This document shows, one piece after another, positions 50,902 through 59,902 of a stretch of 64,000 nt of DNA; position 1 is the first letter of the stretch, and every line of letters begins with the position of its first letter. The notes below the pieces were generated by a model, which saw nothing but the letters and a program-made list of their open reading frames with translations, had not been told where the DNA came from and searched no databases. The translations under genes and the position numbers were made by a program. The DNA comes from Ferrovibrio xuzhouensis. Lineage in GTDB: Bacteria; Pseudomonadota; Alphaproteobacteria; Ferrovibrionales; Ferrovibrionaceae. The DNA lies in NCBI RefSeq assembly GCF_042648965.1, contig NZ_JBHRYJ010000001.1, positions 434,001 through 498,000 on the forward strand. The letters are read 5' to 3'.

Positions 50902-50930
50902 AAATAAGACCAATCTGGTCTGGATTGCAA
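50902..50930 (-). promoter_or_regulatory. suf promoter with Rrf2 operator
   Basis: On the minus strand -35 TTGCAA (plus 50925-50930) and -10 TTATTT (plus 50902-50907) are 17 bases apart. Between them, AGACCA-ATC-TGGTCT (50907-50921) is a perfect 6-3-6 palindrome resembling GACCAAT-type IscR/Rrf2 sites of Alphaproteobacteria. The position would block polymerase. Confidence 0.65.
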
Positions 50931-50972
50931 GATGATTTCCGGACGGCGGATGTCAACCCCATCAACCATTTC

Positions 50973-50987
50973 GAACAAAACAGGAAT
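50973..50987 (+). promoter_or_regulatory. LexA box of dinB
   Basis: GAAC-AAAACAG-GAAT matches the alphaproteobacterial LexA direct repeat (GAAC-N7-GAAC, or GTTC-N7-GTTC on the other strand) with one mismatch. It lies 33 bases before the preferred dinB start. Confidence 0.6.
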
Positions 50988-51020
50988 ATGGTAAGCAGAC
51001 ATACAACCGACCCGTTCGCC

Positions 51021-52142
51021 ATGTCCGAGCCCGCCGAAACCAGCCCCCAGCCAGAAGCGCCGTCACCGCGCAAGATCATCCATGTCGACATGGATGCCTT
51101 CTATGCCTCGGTCGAACAGCGCGACAATCCCGACCTGCGTGGCCGGCCGGTGGCGGTCGGCGGTGCCCGCGAGCGCGGCGTGGTGGCGGCCGCCAGTTAC
51201 GAGGCGCGGACCTTCGGGGTGCGCTCGGCGATGGCCTCGGTGACGGCGCTGCGCAAATGCCCGGAGCTGGTCTTCGTCAAGCCGCGCTTCGACGTCTATA
51301 AGGCGGTGTCGCGGCAGATCCGCGAGATTTTCGCCGAATACACCCCGCTGATCGAGCCGCTGTCGTTGGACGAAGCCTATCTCGACGTCACCGAAAACCT
51401 GAAGGGCATGCCGTCGGCCTCCATCATCGCCGAGGAAATCCGCGCCAGGATTCGCGACGCCACCGGCCTGACCGCCTCGGCCGGCATCTCCTACAACAAG
51501 TTCCTCGCCAAGCTTGCGTCCGACGAGAACAAGCCGAATGGCCAGTTCGTGATCACGCCACGCATGGGGGCCGATTTCGTCGCCGGCCTGCCGGTCGGCA
51601 AATTCCACGGCATCGGCCCGGCCACGGCGGCGAAGATGCAGGGCCTCGGCATCGCGACCGGCAGCGACCTGCGCGAGCGCGACCTCGATTTCCTGCGCCG
51701 GCATTTCGGCAAGTCGGGCACTTTCTATTACTGGATTTCGCGCGGCATCGACGAGCGCCCGGTGCGGCCCGACCGCATCCGCAAGTCCGTCGGCGCCGAG
51801 AATACCTTTGGTGCCGACCTGCATGATGTCGATGCCGCCTGGGCGGAGCTGCAGCCGATCATCGGCAAGATCTGGTCCTATTGCGAGGCGTCGGGCATTC
51901 GCGGCCGCACCGTCACGCTGAAGGTGAAATTCGCCGATTTCCGGCAGATCACCCGCAGTCGCAGCACCGCGCAGCCGGTCGCTTCGGCGGCCGAACTGGC
52001 CGGCACCACACAGGATCTGCTGGCCGGCGTCTTCCCGGTGCGCAAGGGCATCCGATTGCTCGGCGTGACCCTGTCGGGACTGGAAAGCCGGCAGGAAACG
52101 CAAGCCGACGAAGCCGCGCCGCAGCTTCGCCTGCTGCTCTAG
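51021..52142 (+). CDS. dinB: DNA polymerase IV
   Basis: A 373-residue Y-family translesion polymerase. Palm motifs are IIHVDMDAFYASVEQRDNP and the catalytic SLDEAYLDVT. The fingers have RGVVAAASYEARTFGVRSAM with the conserved tyrosine and arginine. The thumb helix-hairpin-helix GIGPATAAKMQGLG and the little finger follow. The C-terminus ends PQLRLLL, a likely beta-clamp-binding motif (QLRLL-type). I prefer ATG 51021 because the earlier in-frame ATG at 50988 would place its ribosome site on the LexA box. The frame is also open to 50925. Confidence 0.93.
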   Translation: MSEPAETSPQPEAPSPRKIIHVDMDAFYASVEQRDNPDLRGRPVAVGGARERGVVAAASYEARTFGVRSAMASVTALRKCPELVFVKPRFDVYKAVSRQIREIFAEYTPLIEPLSLDEAYLDVTENLKGMPSASIIAEEIRARIRDATGLTASAGISYNKFLAKLASDENKPNGQFVITPRMGADFVAGLPVGKFHGIGPATAAKMQGLGIATGSDLRERDLDFLRRHFGKSGTFYYWISRGIDERPVRPDRIRKSVGAENTFGADLHDVDAAWAELQPIIGKIWSYCEASGIRGRTVTLKVKFADFRQITRSRSTAQPVASAAELAGTTQDLLAGVFPVRKGIRLLGVTLSGLESRQETQADEAAPQLRLLL

Positions 52143-52246
52143 CCGGCGTTCACGGAGGCGTGATCCGCCGACGGATTGGCGCTGGCCCACCCATCCCTAT
52201 GTAGAAACGGCGTACCCGCCCCTTCTCTCTTTCCCCAGGTGCAGAC

Positions 52247-52849
52247 ATGAAGAAACAGCTTTTCACGGCGTTCGCTCTCGGGCTTTCGCTGCTCAGCGGC
52301 GTGGCCATGGCCCAGAGCACGACCACCCGCCTGCGCGGCACGATCCAGCAGGTCAGTGACGGCACGCTCGCCATTACCACCGGCGACGGCAGGACCGTCA
52401 CCGTCGCGCTGACCGACAAGACCCATGTGATCGGCATCAGCCGCGCAACGATGGGCGACATCAAGCCCGACAGCTATATCGGCACCGCCGCCATCCCGCA
52501 GGCCGATGGCAGTCAGGTGGCGCTGGAAGTCTCGGTCTTCGATCCCGCCATGCGCGGCGTCGGCGATGGCCATTACGCCTGGGACCTCGCGCCGGGCAGC
52601 ACCATGACCAACGGCGCCGTCGGCGACCTGGTCGGCACCAGCGGCCGCACCATGACGGTGAAATACAAGGGCGGCGAGCAGAAGGTGATGGTGCCGAAGT
52701 CCGTGCCGATCGTGGCGGTGGCCCCGGCCGACCGCAGCCTGCTGAAAGCCGGCGCCCATGCCATCGTCATCGCGCCACAGGGCAGCGGCGGCCCGCAGGA
52801 AGCGGTCGCCGTGCTGGTCGGCCGGGATGGCGTTGTCCCACCCATGTGA
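52247..52849 (+). CDS. Exported protein of unknown function
   Basis: A 200-residue protein with a clear signal peptide (MKKQLFTAFALGLSLLSGVA, cleavage after AMA). The mature part is beta-rich and looks like two OB-like halves (LRGTIQQVSDGTLAITTGDG; GRTMTVKYKGGEQKVMV). Similar proteins are found as hypothetical 'DUF5666-like' or periplasmic proteins. No enzymatic motif. It stands alone between dinB and the TPR gene. Confidence 0.75.
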   Translation: MKKQLFTAFALGLSLLSGVAMAQSTTTRLRGTIQQVSDGTLAITTGDGRTVTVALTDKTHVIGISRATMGDIKPDSYIGTAAIPQADGSQVALEVSVFDPAMRGVGDGHYAWDLAPGSTMTNGAVGDLVGTSGRTMTVKYKGGEQKVMVPKSVPIVAVAPADRSLLKAGAHAIVIAPQGSGGPQEAVAVLVGRDGVVPPM

Positions 52850-52968
52850 TCCGGAAATAGATGGGCCCGGCGGCGGGACTTTTCTGCCCTTGTCCCGCTG
52901 CCGGTTTACCCCCCTTTAAGGGGGGATGGCCTATGCAGGGCCGGCCGGCATGAGGAGACGGCACCGGC

Positions 52969-54660
52969 ATGAACCGCAAGCAGCGACGGGCACAGGAAAA
53001 AATGGCCGCCAAGGCGGTGCCGGGGCAGCCGGCGATGGACCCCGCGCGCCGCGCCGCCCTGCTGGAAGCCAACCGGCTGAACGACCAGGCCCTCGACCTG
53101 CACCGCGCCGGCAAAGTCGCCGCGGCGCTCGCTGCCCTGCAGCAGGCCATCGCGACCTTTCCCGACAACCCGCTCTACCACAACAACCTCGGCGAACTGC
53201 TGCGCATGAGCGGCGATGCGGCCGCCGCCCTGCCGCATTTCGACCGCGCCATCGCACTCGCGCCCAAATACGCCGCCGCCCACAACAACCGCGGCAATGC
53301 CCTGCGCGACCTGAAACGCCCGGCCGAGGCGATCGCCGCCTGCCAGATGGCGGTCGAGCTGCAGCCCGACTATGCCGAAGCGCACAACAACACCGCCGCG
53401 GCGATGATGGACATGCGGGCGTTTACCAGCGCGCTCGAGCCGCTGCGGCGCGCCATCGCGCTGAACCCCAATATTGCGATCTTCCACCAGAATCTCGGCC
53501 TGACGCTGAGCAGCCTTGGCGACATGGCAGAGGCCGAAATGGCCTTTGCCGCGGCGATCCGCCTCGACCCCGGCATGATCGAGACGCAGATCGCGATGGG
53601 CGACCTGGCGCGCGGCCGCGGCGAGTTCGACGAGATGCTGCGCTGGTACGGCCAGGCCTGCCGGCTGAAGCCCGGCCATGGCGAGGCGCATCTGCGCTAT
53701 GGCGCCGCGCTGATGATAAAGGGTGACTACAGCGCCGCCTGGCCGCATTTCGGCGCACGCTGGACCGTCGAGACCATGGCGACCGACAAGCGCCCCTTCA
53801 CCCTGCCGTTCTGGCAGGGCGAGGCGATTCCGCCCGGCGGCAGGATGCTGCTGTTCACCGAACAGGGCGTCGGCGAGATTCTCGCCCTGACCAGCCTGGT
53901 TCCCGAACTGCTGGCCCGCGGCATCACCCCGGTGATGGAAGTCGAGCCGCGCCTGGTGCCGCTGTTCCGCCGCAGCTTTGCCGGCATCGAGGTGCTGGCG
54001 CGCGAAACGCCGGCCAATCCGCGGCTGTTCGAGGCCGACCTTGTCGTGCAGGCCAGCCTGTTCGACCTTGCCGCCGTGTTCCGCCATCGGCCCGAGGATT
54101 GCACCGGCGCCCTGCCGCTGCGCGTCGACGAGGCGCGCACCGCCGCGCTGCGCGCGCGCTATCGCCAGGGCCAGGATATGCCGCTGGTCGGCGTCGCCTG
54201 GTACAGCGGCAACCGCGAGATCGGCGCGCCGAAGAGCGCGAGCCTCACCGCGCTGTCGCCCTTCCTGACCCTGCCCGGTTTCCGCTTCGTCGACCTGCAA
54301 TACGGCAATCGCGCCGAAGATCGCGCCGCGCTCAAGGCCGCCCACGGCGTCGACCTGCTGTATGACACCGAGATCGACCAGATGCAGGATCTCGACGGTT
54401 TCGCCGCCCAGGTCGCCGCCATGGACATGGTGATCACCACCAGCAACACCACGGCGCATATGGCCGGCGCGCTCGGCAAGCCGACCTGGGTGATGCTGCA
54501 CAAGGGTATTTCGCCGCACTGGTACTGGGGCCGTGACGGCGAGACCACGCCGTGGTATCCGACCCTGCATCTGCTGCGCCAGAGCGTCGACGGCGACTGG
54601 TTCACCCCGGCACTGCAGGCCGCAGGTGAACTGCGCCGCCTGGTGCCGGCGGCCGCCTGA
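52969..54660 (+). CDS. TPR protein with glycosyltransferase-like C-terminal domain
   Basis: A 563-residue protein. It begins MNRKQRRAQEKMAAK, a typical start of alphaproteobacterial TPR proteins. About seven TPR units follow (for example YHNNLGELLRMSGDAAAALP, HNNRGNALRDLKRPAEAIAA) to about residue 260. The C-terminal domain resembles family 9/41 glycosyltransferases, with VTTSNTTAHMAGALGKPTW-like ending (here MVITTSNTTAHMAGALGK). In such proteins the repeats bind a protein substrate and the second domain may glycosylate it, as for flagellin in some bacteria. Activity here is inference. A short palindrome (CCCCCCTTTAAGGGGGG) precedes the gene. Confidence 0.85.
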   Translation: MNRKQRRAQEKMAAKAVPGQPAMDPARRAALLEANRLNDQALDLHRAGKVAAALAALQQAIATFPDNPLYHNNLGELLRMSGDAAAALPHFDRAIALAPKYAAAHNNRGNALRDLKRPAEAIAACQMAVELQPDYAEAHNNTAAAMMDMRAFTSALEPLRRAIALNPNIAIFHQNLGLTLSSLGDMAEAEMAFAAAIRLDPGMIETQIAMGDLARGRGEFDEMLRWYGQACRLKPGHGEAHLRYGAALMIKGDYSAAWPHFGARWTVETMATDKRPFTLPFWQGEAIPPGGRMLLFTEQGVGEILALTSLVPELLARGITPVMEVEPRLVPLFRRSFAGIEVLARETPANPRLFEADLVVQASLFDLAAVFRHRPEDCTGALPLRVDEARTAALRARYRQGQDMPLVGVAWYSGNREIGAPKSASLTALSPFLTLPGFRFVDLQYGNRAEDRAALKAAHGVDLLYDTEIDQMQDLDGFAAQVAAMDMVITTSNTTAHMAGALGKPTWVMLHKGISPHWYWGRDGETTPWYPTLHLLRQSVDGDWFTPALQAAGELRRLVPAAA

Positions 54661-54739
54661 GACCGGCCTGAAATCCGGCTGGCGGTTGCAGCCGGGACGA
54701 AATCCGACCATCCTGCGCCGCCGGACAGGCATTTTTTGT

Positions 54740-55303
54740 ATGACAGACGCATCCCGCAATCCCGCCGCAATCCCGCTCGACGCCGCCTTCCGCGCCGCCA
54801 TGCGCCGGCTGGCCGCCACTGTGACGGTGATCTCGACGCGCGCCGATGACGGCATCCGCCACGGCATGACGGCGACGGCGGTGACCTCGGTCTCGGCCGA
54901 TCCGCCGGCGGTGCTGGCCTGCGTCAACCGCTCGGCCGCCCTGCATGCCCAGCTCCATCTCGGCCAGCTGTTCTGCATCAACCTGCTGCATCGCAGCCAG
55001 CAGCGGCTGTCGGAAGTGTTCAGCGGCGCCATGGAAGGCGAAACCCGTTTCGCCGAGGGCAGCTGGCTGAGCGATGCCGCCGGCGTGCCCTATCTCGACG
55101 GCGCCCAGGCGAATATCTTCTGCGAGATCGAGGCAATCCACGCCTATGGCACCCATTCGATCTGCATCGGCCGGGTGACCGGCGCGATCAGCCGCGCCGA
55201 TGTCGACCCACTGGTCTACCAGGATGGCTGCTACATGGGCACAGCGCGGATTGAAGGTGGTCCGATCGATGCCTGCGGCCCCGGGCCCGACCAGGATAGC
55301 TGA
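54740..55303 (+). CDS. Flavin reductase-like protein
   Basis: A 187-residue FMN-binding split-barrel of the flavin reductase (HpaC/DIM6) family. The start FRAAMRRLAATVTVISTRADD and the motif GMTATAVTSVSADPPAVLACVN (flavin contacts) are diagnostic, as is FCINLLHRSQQRLSEVFSG. It supplies reduced FMN to a partner monooxygenase, but no partner gene is nearby. ATG 54740 lacks a clear ribosome site (TTTTTTGT precedes it). Confidence 0.87.
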   Translation: MTDASRNPAAIPLDAAFRAAMRRLAATVTVISTRADDGIRHGMTATAVTSVSADPPAVLACVNRSAALHAQLHLGQLFCINLLHRSQQRLSEVFSGAMEGETRFAEGSWLSDAAGVPYLDGAQANIFCEIEAIHAYGTHSICIGRVTGAISRADVDPLVYQDGCYMGTARIEGGPIDACGPGPDQDS

Positions 55304-55318
55304 CCCGGGGACAGCTGA

Positions 55319-56023
55319 TCAGGAATACAGCGACACGGCCTTGAGCAGGCGGCGGAATTCGTCCACCACCTGGCGCTCGGTGCGCTCGTTCAGCTTCACC
55401 GTACTTTTCAGCCGGCGCGGCCGCAGCGGCAGCACGCGGGCTGGCGACGGCGGCGCACCGTAGGAGACCGGGCGCACCGCCGGACGCGGCGGCAGCGGCG
55501 TGACGGTGGCGGCCGGACGCGGCTTTGCAGCCGGTGCCGTCGCAGCCTTGCCCGGCAGCGGCGCCAGCAGCAGCTTCGGCAGCTCGCGGAAGCCCGATGA
55601 CGCATGCACCTCGATGCGATGGGTCTCGCCGGGCATTTCCTCGATCAGCAGCAGGGTCGGGAACCGCGCCGCCAGCAGCGCGAAGGTCTCGTCGGCGAGG
55701 AAGGACGGCTCGGGGATGGCGCACCAGCGCTGCTCGCCCTCGAAACCGATCGGCCGGCGCCGCGCGCGATAGAGCCTGGCAAGGCCGTCGGCGAAACCCG
55801 GGTCCTTCTGGAACACCAGCACCACCTGGCGGTGCAGGTCGGCCGGGCTCTGGCGCCGCACCACCATCAGCACAAGGTCGGCCGGCTGGGCGCCGAGCGC
55901 CGCGGCGGCGCCGAAAAAGCCCAGCACCGTGCCGGCCGCCCGCACATCCTGGGTCAGGAAGTTCAGGCGGGCGGCATGGCGAAGCGTGCCGATCGGCGCG
56001 AAGAAGCGCGGCTGCAGTCTCAT
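55319..56023 (-). CDS. Hypothetical protein with proline/arginine-rich tail
   Basis: A 234-residue protein of unknown family. The first 150 residues are mixed alpha/beta with two hydrophobic stretches (TVLGFFGAAAALG; FALLAARFPTLLLIEEM). Residues 155-205 are rich in Pro, Ala and Arg. The end is helical and charged (LNERTERQVVDEFRRLLK). It overlaps nothing, and converges with the flavin reductase gene. Confidence 0.6.
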   Translation of the reverse strand: MRLQPRFFAPIGTLRHAARLNFLTQDVRAAGTVLGFFGAAAALGAQPADLVLMVVRRQSPADLHRQVVLVFQKDPGFADGLARLYRARRRPIGFEGEQRWCAIPEPSFLADETFALLAARFPTLLLIEEMPGETHRIEVHASSGFRELPKLLLAPLPGKAATAPAAKPRPAATVTPLPPRPAVRPVSYGAPPSPARVLPLRPRRLKSTVKLNERTERQVVDEFRRLLKAVSLYS

Positions 56024-56082
56024 ACCCCTATCCTACCCGTCCCACCGGCCCCACGATACAGGATTTCCCCCGTTTGTCTTGG

Positions 56083-58362
56083 TTAACCGCCGAAGATGCG
56101 GCCGGCCAGCAGGGCCACCCAGCCGAAATGCCAGGCCAGCCAGAGCAGCGCGACCAGCAGGACCAGCACGCCATAGAGCAGCCAGGGCTGGCGCCGTTCG
56201 GCGTAAGGGTCGGTCAGTGCCCGCTCGGCACCGGGCGGCAGTCTGGCGACCTGGGTCAGGCTGGCGCCGAACGGGATGTTGATGCGCGCCCGGGCATTCA
56301 CCGCCCAGCCATTGGCATCGAGGATCGGGCCGAGGTTGCGTTCGCGCAGCTTCATCGCCGCGATCACCATCGACGGCCCCGATACCAGCAGGATGACCCC
56401 GACGATGGCGAGCGGAATCTGCCACCAGCTCAGGTTCAGGAGCCCGGTGACCACCGAGGCCAGCGCCGTGCCGATGGCGCCCAGTGCAAGCCCGATGGCG
56501 GCGAAAATGCCGGCGAAGCGACCGGCGTCGAAGGCTGGCGGCGCCGGCTTGGCCTCGGGCGGCGGCGTGCCGGTGGCGGCGGCCGCGCCGGTGGCGACGA
56601 GCTGCGAGGTCATCTGCGTTTCGGTCGCCTTGCCGCGCGCGGCGGCGAATTTCTCGATCTGGTCGCCGATGAACTTGCCGACTTTCCTGAACGGCATCCA
56701 GAAGGCTTCGCGGATCGAGATCGGATGGCTGACGATGCGGGTGACCACGGCATCCCAGTCGTTGCCCTGGCGGTCGTAGAAAATGCCGTGGCGGCCGACC
56801 GACAGCAGGTCGGCATCGCCGCCGGTGATGCCGGCGGCAATCGTCAGCTTCTCGGCGCTGCCCTTGCGGGTGCAGTCGCAGTACAGCAGGTAGATGCGGC
56901 TGTTGGTCGCCATCGCCGCATGCTTGGCGACATCGTCGACCTGGACGCAGAGGTCGCAGGAGCGGCCGTCGATGTAGAGCGTGCCGATCTGGAAGATGGC
57001 GCGGGCGCGGCGCGTGTAGAAATCGCGGAACGAGACGAAGTTGTTGAGCAACGGCACCAGGTCGCGCACGAAGCGGGCGAGCTTTTCGACCGCGGCGACC
57101 GATTCAAACTCCGGTGCCAGCGCCGCATCCTCGGCGATCAGCGCGGTGATCGCGGCGCGGCTGGTGCCGGCGCGGATGGCACGGATGCGGTCGATGCCGA
57201 GTGCCTCGACCAGCGCGCCGGCCTTGCGACCCTGCCAGGCGATGCAGGGCGCCAGTCTGGCGCCGATCGCCTGCCAGTCGGCCTCGGTCAGCGCCTCGCG
57301 CGGCCCCAGCAGCGGCATGACGACGGCATCGCGGAAGCGCGCCATCGCCTCGGCCCAGGCGGGATTGACGCCGCCCGGCGTCGCCAGCGGCAGGGCGCGG
57401 CCGGCCTCGACACGGGCGAGCGGGAAACCGGCGACCGGCGCACGCCCCATCGAGTCCGGGCCGGCCGAGAGGTCGGCACCGGCGATGGCGGCGAAGGCTG
57501 CCGCATCGGCATTCAGCGCGGCGGCGGCCACCGGATCGAAGGCGGCAAGCCGGCAGCGGAAGAAATAATCCTCGATCTTGGCCTTCACCGCCTGCAACGC
57601 GGTCAGCGCCGGCAGCGAGGCCTCGCCCAGCGGCAGCAGCGCGGCATCCTTCTCGGCCTCGTCCATCCAGGCGGCATAGGCGTCGAGCGCGGCGAAGAAG
57701 CTGTCGCATTCGGCCTGGCCGATGCCGGCGAGGCCGCCGCGGTCGGGCCGGCTGCCGGCGAGGTCGACGATCTGGCGCATCACTGCGGCCGTCTCGGCAT
57801 CCGCCGCGGCCTCGGGCGGCACGATGCCGTCGCCGTTGAGCCGGCTGCCGGCAAAGATCGCCTGCAGGTCGGCGGCCTCGGCCGGCGTGATCGCGGCGGC
57901 CTCGCTGCGGCCGAGGTTGCCGAGGATGCGTTTCGCGGATGCCAGAATGGCGGCACCGTCCGGCACGCTGGCGTCGATCAGCGACAGCGGCAGCGCGGCA
58001 TGGCCGTTGAACAGCGCATCGGCATCGGTGACCAGGCCGAGGGTCCAGCCCAGCGCGCCGAGCAGTTCCGGCACCCGGATGCGCCTGTCGCCGTCGGCAT
58101 CGATCAGGGCGAGCGTGCGGCGGTCGAATTCGACGCTATGCGCCGGGCAGGCCAGCGCCAGCCAGAGCTTCTGGTCGAGCCCGCCGGTGCCGTCGGCCGA
58201 CGCGGCGCCGTCCAGCCCGGCGAGCGCCCGGAGGTCGGCACCGCTCTCGATGCGGACCTGGTCGAAGCCGCCGGCCCGGAAAAACCGCCAGCGATGGCGG
58301 CCGTTGCCGGGACCACGGGCGGGGCCATGGGCGGGGACTGTGCGGGTGTCGGTCTCGGCCAT
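56083..58362 (-). CDS. Large membrane protein with EF-hand-like loop
   Basis: A 759-residue protein I cannot assign to a named family. Near the N-terminus there is a canonical 12-residue EF-hand loop (D88, D90, D92, then E99: DADGDRRIRVPE), and a second, weaker one (LNGDGIVPPE, near 175-184). A long alpha-rich domain follows. Around residues 490-520 is RSCDLCVQVDDVAKHAAM then LLYCDCTRKGSAEKL, a cysteine cluster. Three hydrophobic segments fall near 610-640, 650-675 and 720-750 (WLLYGVLVLLVALLWLAWHFG). The start ATG 58362 (MAETDTRTVP) avoids the repeat array upstream, through which the frame is open artificially. Calcium binding is inference from the loop. Confidence 0.72.
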   Translation of the reverse strand: MAETDTRTVPAHGPARGPGNGRHRWRFFRAGGFDQVRIESGADLRALAGLDGAASADGTGGLDQKLWLALACPAHSVEFDRRTLALIDADGDRRIRVPELLGALGWTLGLVTDADALFNGHAALPLSLIDASVPDGAAILASAKRILGNLGRSEAAAITPAEAADLQAIFAGSRLNGDGIVPPEAAADAETAAVMRQIVDLAGSRPDRGGLAGIGQAECDSFFAALDAYAAWMDEAEKDAALLPLGEASLPALTALQAVKAKIEDYFFRCRLAAFDPVAAAALNADAAAFAAIAGADLSAGPDSMGRAPVAGFPLARVEAGRALPLATPGGVNPAWAEAMARFRDAVVMPLLGPREALTEADWQAIGARLAPCIAWQGRKAGALVEALGIDRIRAIRAGTSRAAITALIAEDAALAPEFESVAAVEKLARFVRDLVPLLNNFVSFRDFYTRRARAIFQIGTLYIDGRSCDLCVQVDDVAKHAAMATNSRIYLLYCDCTRKGSAEKLTIAAGITGGDADLLSVGRHGIFYDRQGNDWDAVVTRIVSHPISIREAFWMPFRKVGKFIGDQIEKFAAARGKATETQMTSQLVATGAAAATGTPPPEAKPAPPAFDAGRFAGIFAAIGLALGAIGTALASVVTGLLNLSWWQIPLAIVGVILLVSGPSMVIAAMKLRERNLGPILDANGWAVNARARINIPFGASLTQVARLPPGAERALTDPYAERRQPWLLYGVLVLLVALLWLAWHFGWVALLAGRIFGG

Positions 58363-58466
58363 GGGCGGGCTCCGGCTTGCGGGAAAACACTCTATGTGCC
58401 GGAATTTGAAGCAGATTTCCGCCGTCTTGGCCAGCAAAAGCCGGTGGTTCGCCCCGGCCCGGCCCG

Positions 58467-58646
58467 GCCCGTTTGTGACCGTTTCGGACCGTTTGTGCCC
58501 GTTTCTGCCCGCTGGTGCCCGTTTCTGCCCGCTGGTGCCCGTTTCTGCCCGCTGGTGCCCGTTTGGGACCGCTGGTGACCGTTTCGGCCCGTTCGGGACC
58601 GTTTCTGCCCGCTGGTGCCCGTTCGGGACCGTTTGGGACCGCCGCG
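58467..58646. repeat. Array B: 18 tandem copies of the 10-bp unit
   Basis: Eighteen consecutive 10-base units from 58467 to 58646 with no indels; the last is divergent. Consensus on the plus strand is G(A/C)CCGTTTSK, examples GCCCGTTTCT, GACCGTTTCG, GCCCGCTGGT. The 20-base pair GCCCGTTTCT-GCCCGCTGGT occurs three times in a row (58497-58556). The unit is the reverse complement of that in array A (6481-6650). It fills the gap between two divergent genes, the EF-hand protein and corA. Confidence 0.92.
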
Positions 58647-58873
58647 CCCCTGCGCCGACCGGCCAAAACGCGGCCCCGCCAGCCGGGAGACAGGGACAGT
58701 GTCGGGAGATAGGGACTGGCCGCGGCCAATCAAGAGCATCCCGCCAAGAGCATCCCGCAAGTGCAACACGGACGGGTAGACTGGGGGCCGGCCGCCTGAT
58801 TCGCATTGCGCCACGCCGGGGGCCGGGGTGATGTGTTCAAGCCGTGGTGCTGCGCGTGGGGAGGAGCCTGCCG

Positions 58874-59866
58874 ATGCTGATCAACTGTGTCGCCTATCGC
58901 GACGGCAAGAAGCTGGCCGAACCGCCGGTGCAGGAAATCGACCGCTATGTCGGCCAGCAGGACACCTTCGTCTGGGTGGCGCTGAAGGATGCCAAGCTGG
59001 CCGAGCTGGAGGAGATGCAGGAGGAATTCGCCCTGCACGACCTCGCCGTCGAGGATGCGCAATACGGCCACCAGCGGCCGAAGATCGAGGAATACGGCGA
59101 CCAGCTGTTCGCCGTGATGCACCTGCTGGAAATGGGCTATGACGGCGAGCTGAACCGCGGCGAGGTCGATGTCTTCGTCGGCCGCGACTTCGTGCTCAGC
59201 GTGCGCAGCGGCAGCAAGTCGGATTTCCTCGGCGTGCGCCGCCGCGCCGAGGCCGAGCCCGAGCTGCTCAAGCTCGGCTCGGGCTTTGTGTTCTACGCGC
59301 TGATGGATGCGGTGGTGGACCGCTATTTCCCGATCATGAACGCGCTGGAGGACGAGCTGGAGAAGCTGGAAGAACAGATCTTCGCCACCGGCCCCGGCGG
59401 CCAGCGCCGCGCCGGCGAGGCGCGCGAGACGATCCAGCGGCTCTATGCGCTCAAGCGCAAGGCCGGCATGGTGAAACATGCGGTGGCGCCGCTGATGGAG
59501 GCGGTCGGCCGGCTCTATGGCGGCCGCATCCCGCGGCCCTGCATGGGGCTCAGCGAATATTACCGCGACGTCTATGACCACCTGAACCGGCTGAACGTTT
59601 CGGTGGATACCATGCGCGAGACAATCGCCACGGCGATCCAGGTGAATTTCTCGATGGTGGCGATCGAGGAAAGCGAAGTGAACAAGCGGCTGGCGGCCTG
59701 GGCCGGCATTTTCGCCATCGCCACCGCCTTTGCCGGCATCTGGGGGATGAATTTCGACGGCATGCCGGAACTGCACTGGAAATACGGCTACCCGGTGGCG
59801 CTCTGCCTGATGGCCGGGGTGTGCGGCTTCCTGTTCTGGCGCTTCAAGAAGAGCGGGTGGCTGTAG
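58874..59866 (+). CDS. corA: CorA-family magnesium/cobalt transporter
   Basis: A 330-residue channel. A large acidic cytoplasmic domain (LKDAKLAELEEMQEEFALHD; VEDAQYGHQRPKIEEY) leads to two C-terminal membrane helices. The signature GMNF is in FAGIWGMNFDGMPELHWKYG, the pore entrance motif (GMN) of CorA. The last helix ends in basic KKSGWL. ATG 58874 has a strong GGAGG site. It carries Mg2+ as a homopentamer. Confidence 0.94.
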   Translation: MLINCVAYRDGKKLAEPPVQEIDRYVGQQDTFVWVALKDAKLAELEEMQEEFALHDLAVEDAQYGHQRPKIEEYGDQLFAVMHLLEMGYDGELNRGEVDVFVGRDFVLSVRSGSKSDFLGVRRRAEAEPELLKLGSGFVFYALMDAVVDRYFPIMNALEDELEKLEEQIFATGPGGQRRAGEARETIQRLYALKRKAGMVKHAVAPLMEAVGRLYGGRIPRPCMGLSEYYRDVYDHLNRLNVSVDTMRETIATAIQVNFSMVAIEESEVNKRLAAWAGIFAIATAFAGIWGMNFDGMPELHWKYGYPVALCLMAGVCGFLFWRFKKSGWL

Positions 59867-59902
59867 AAAAAATTATTGGAACTGAGCGCGGGTACGCCAA
59901 TC

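Noticed and set aside
52904..52926. Short palindrome CCCCCCTTTAAGGGGGG before the TPR gene
   Set aside because: No T-run and no adjacent promoter; too short to interpret.
58363..58806. 148-codon N-terminal extension of the EF-hand protein
   Set aside because: It is translation of decamer array B and its flanks. Similarity begins only at MAETDTRTVP.
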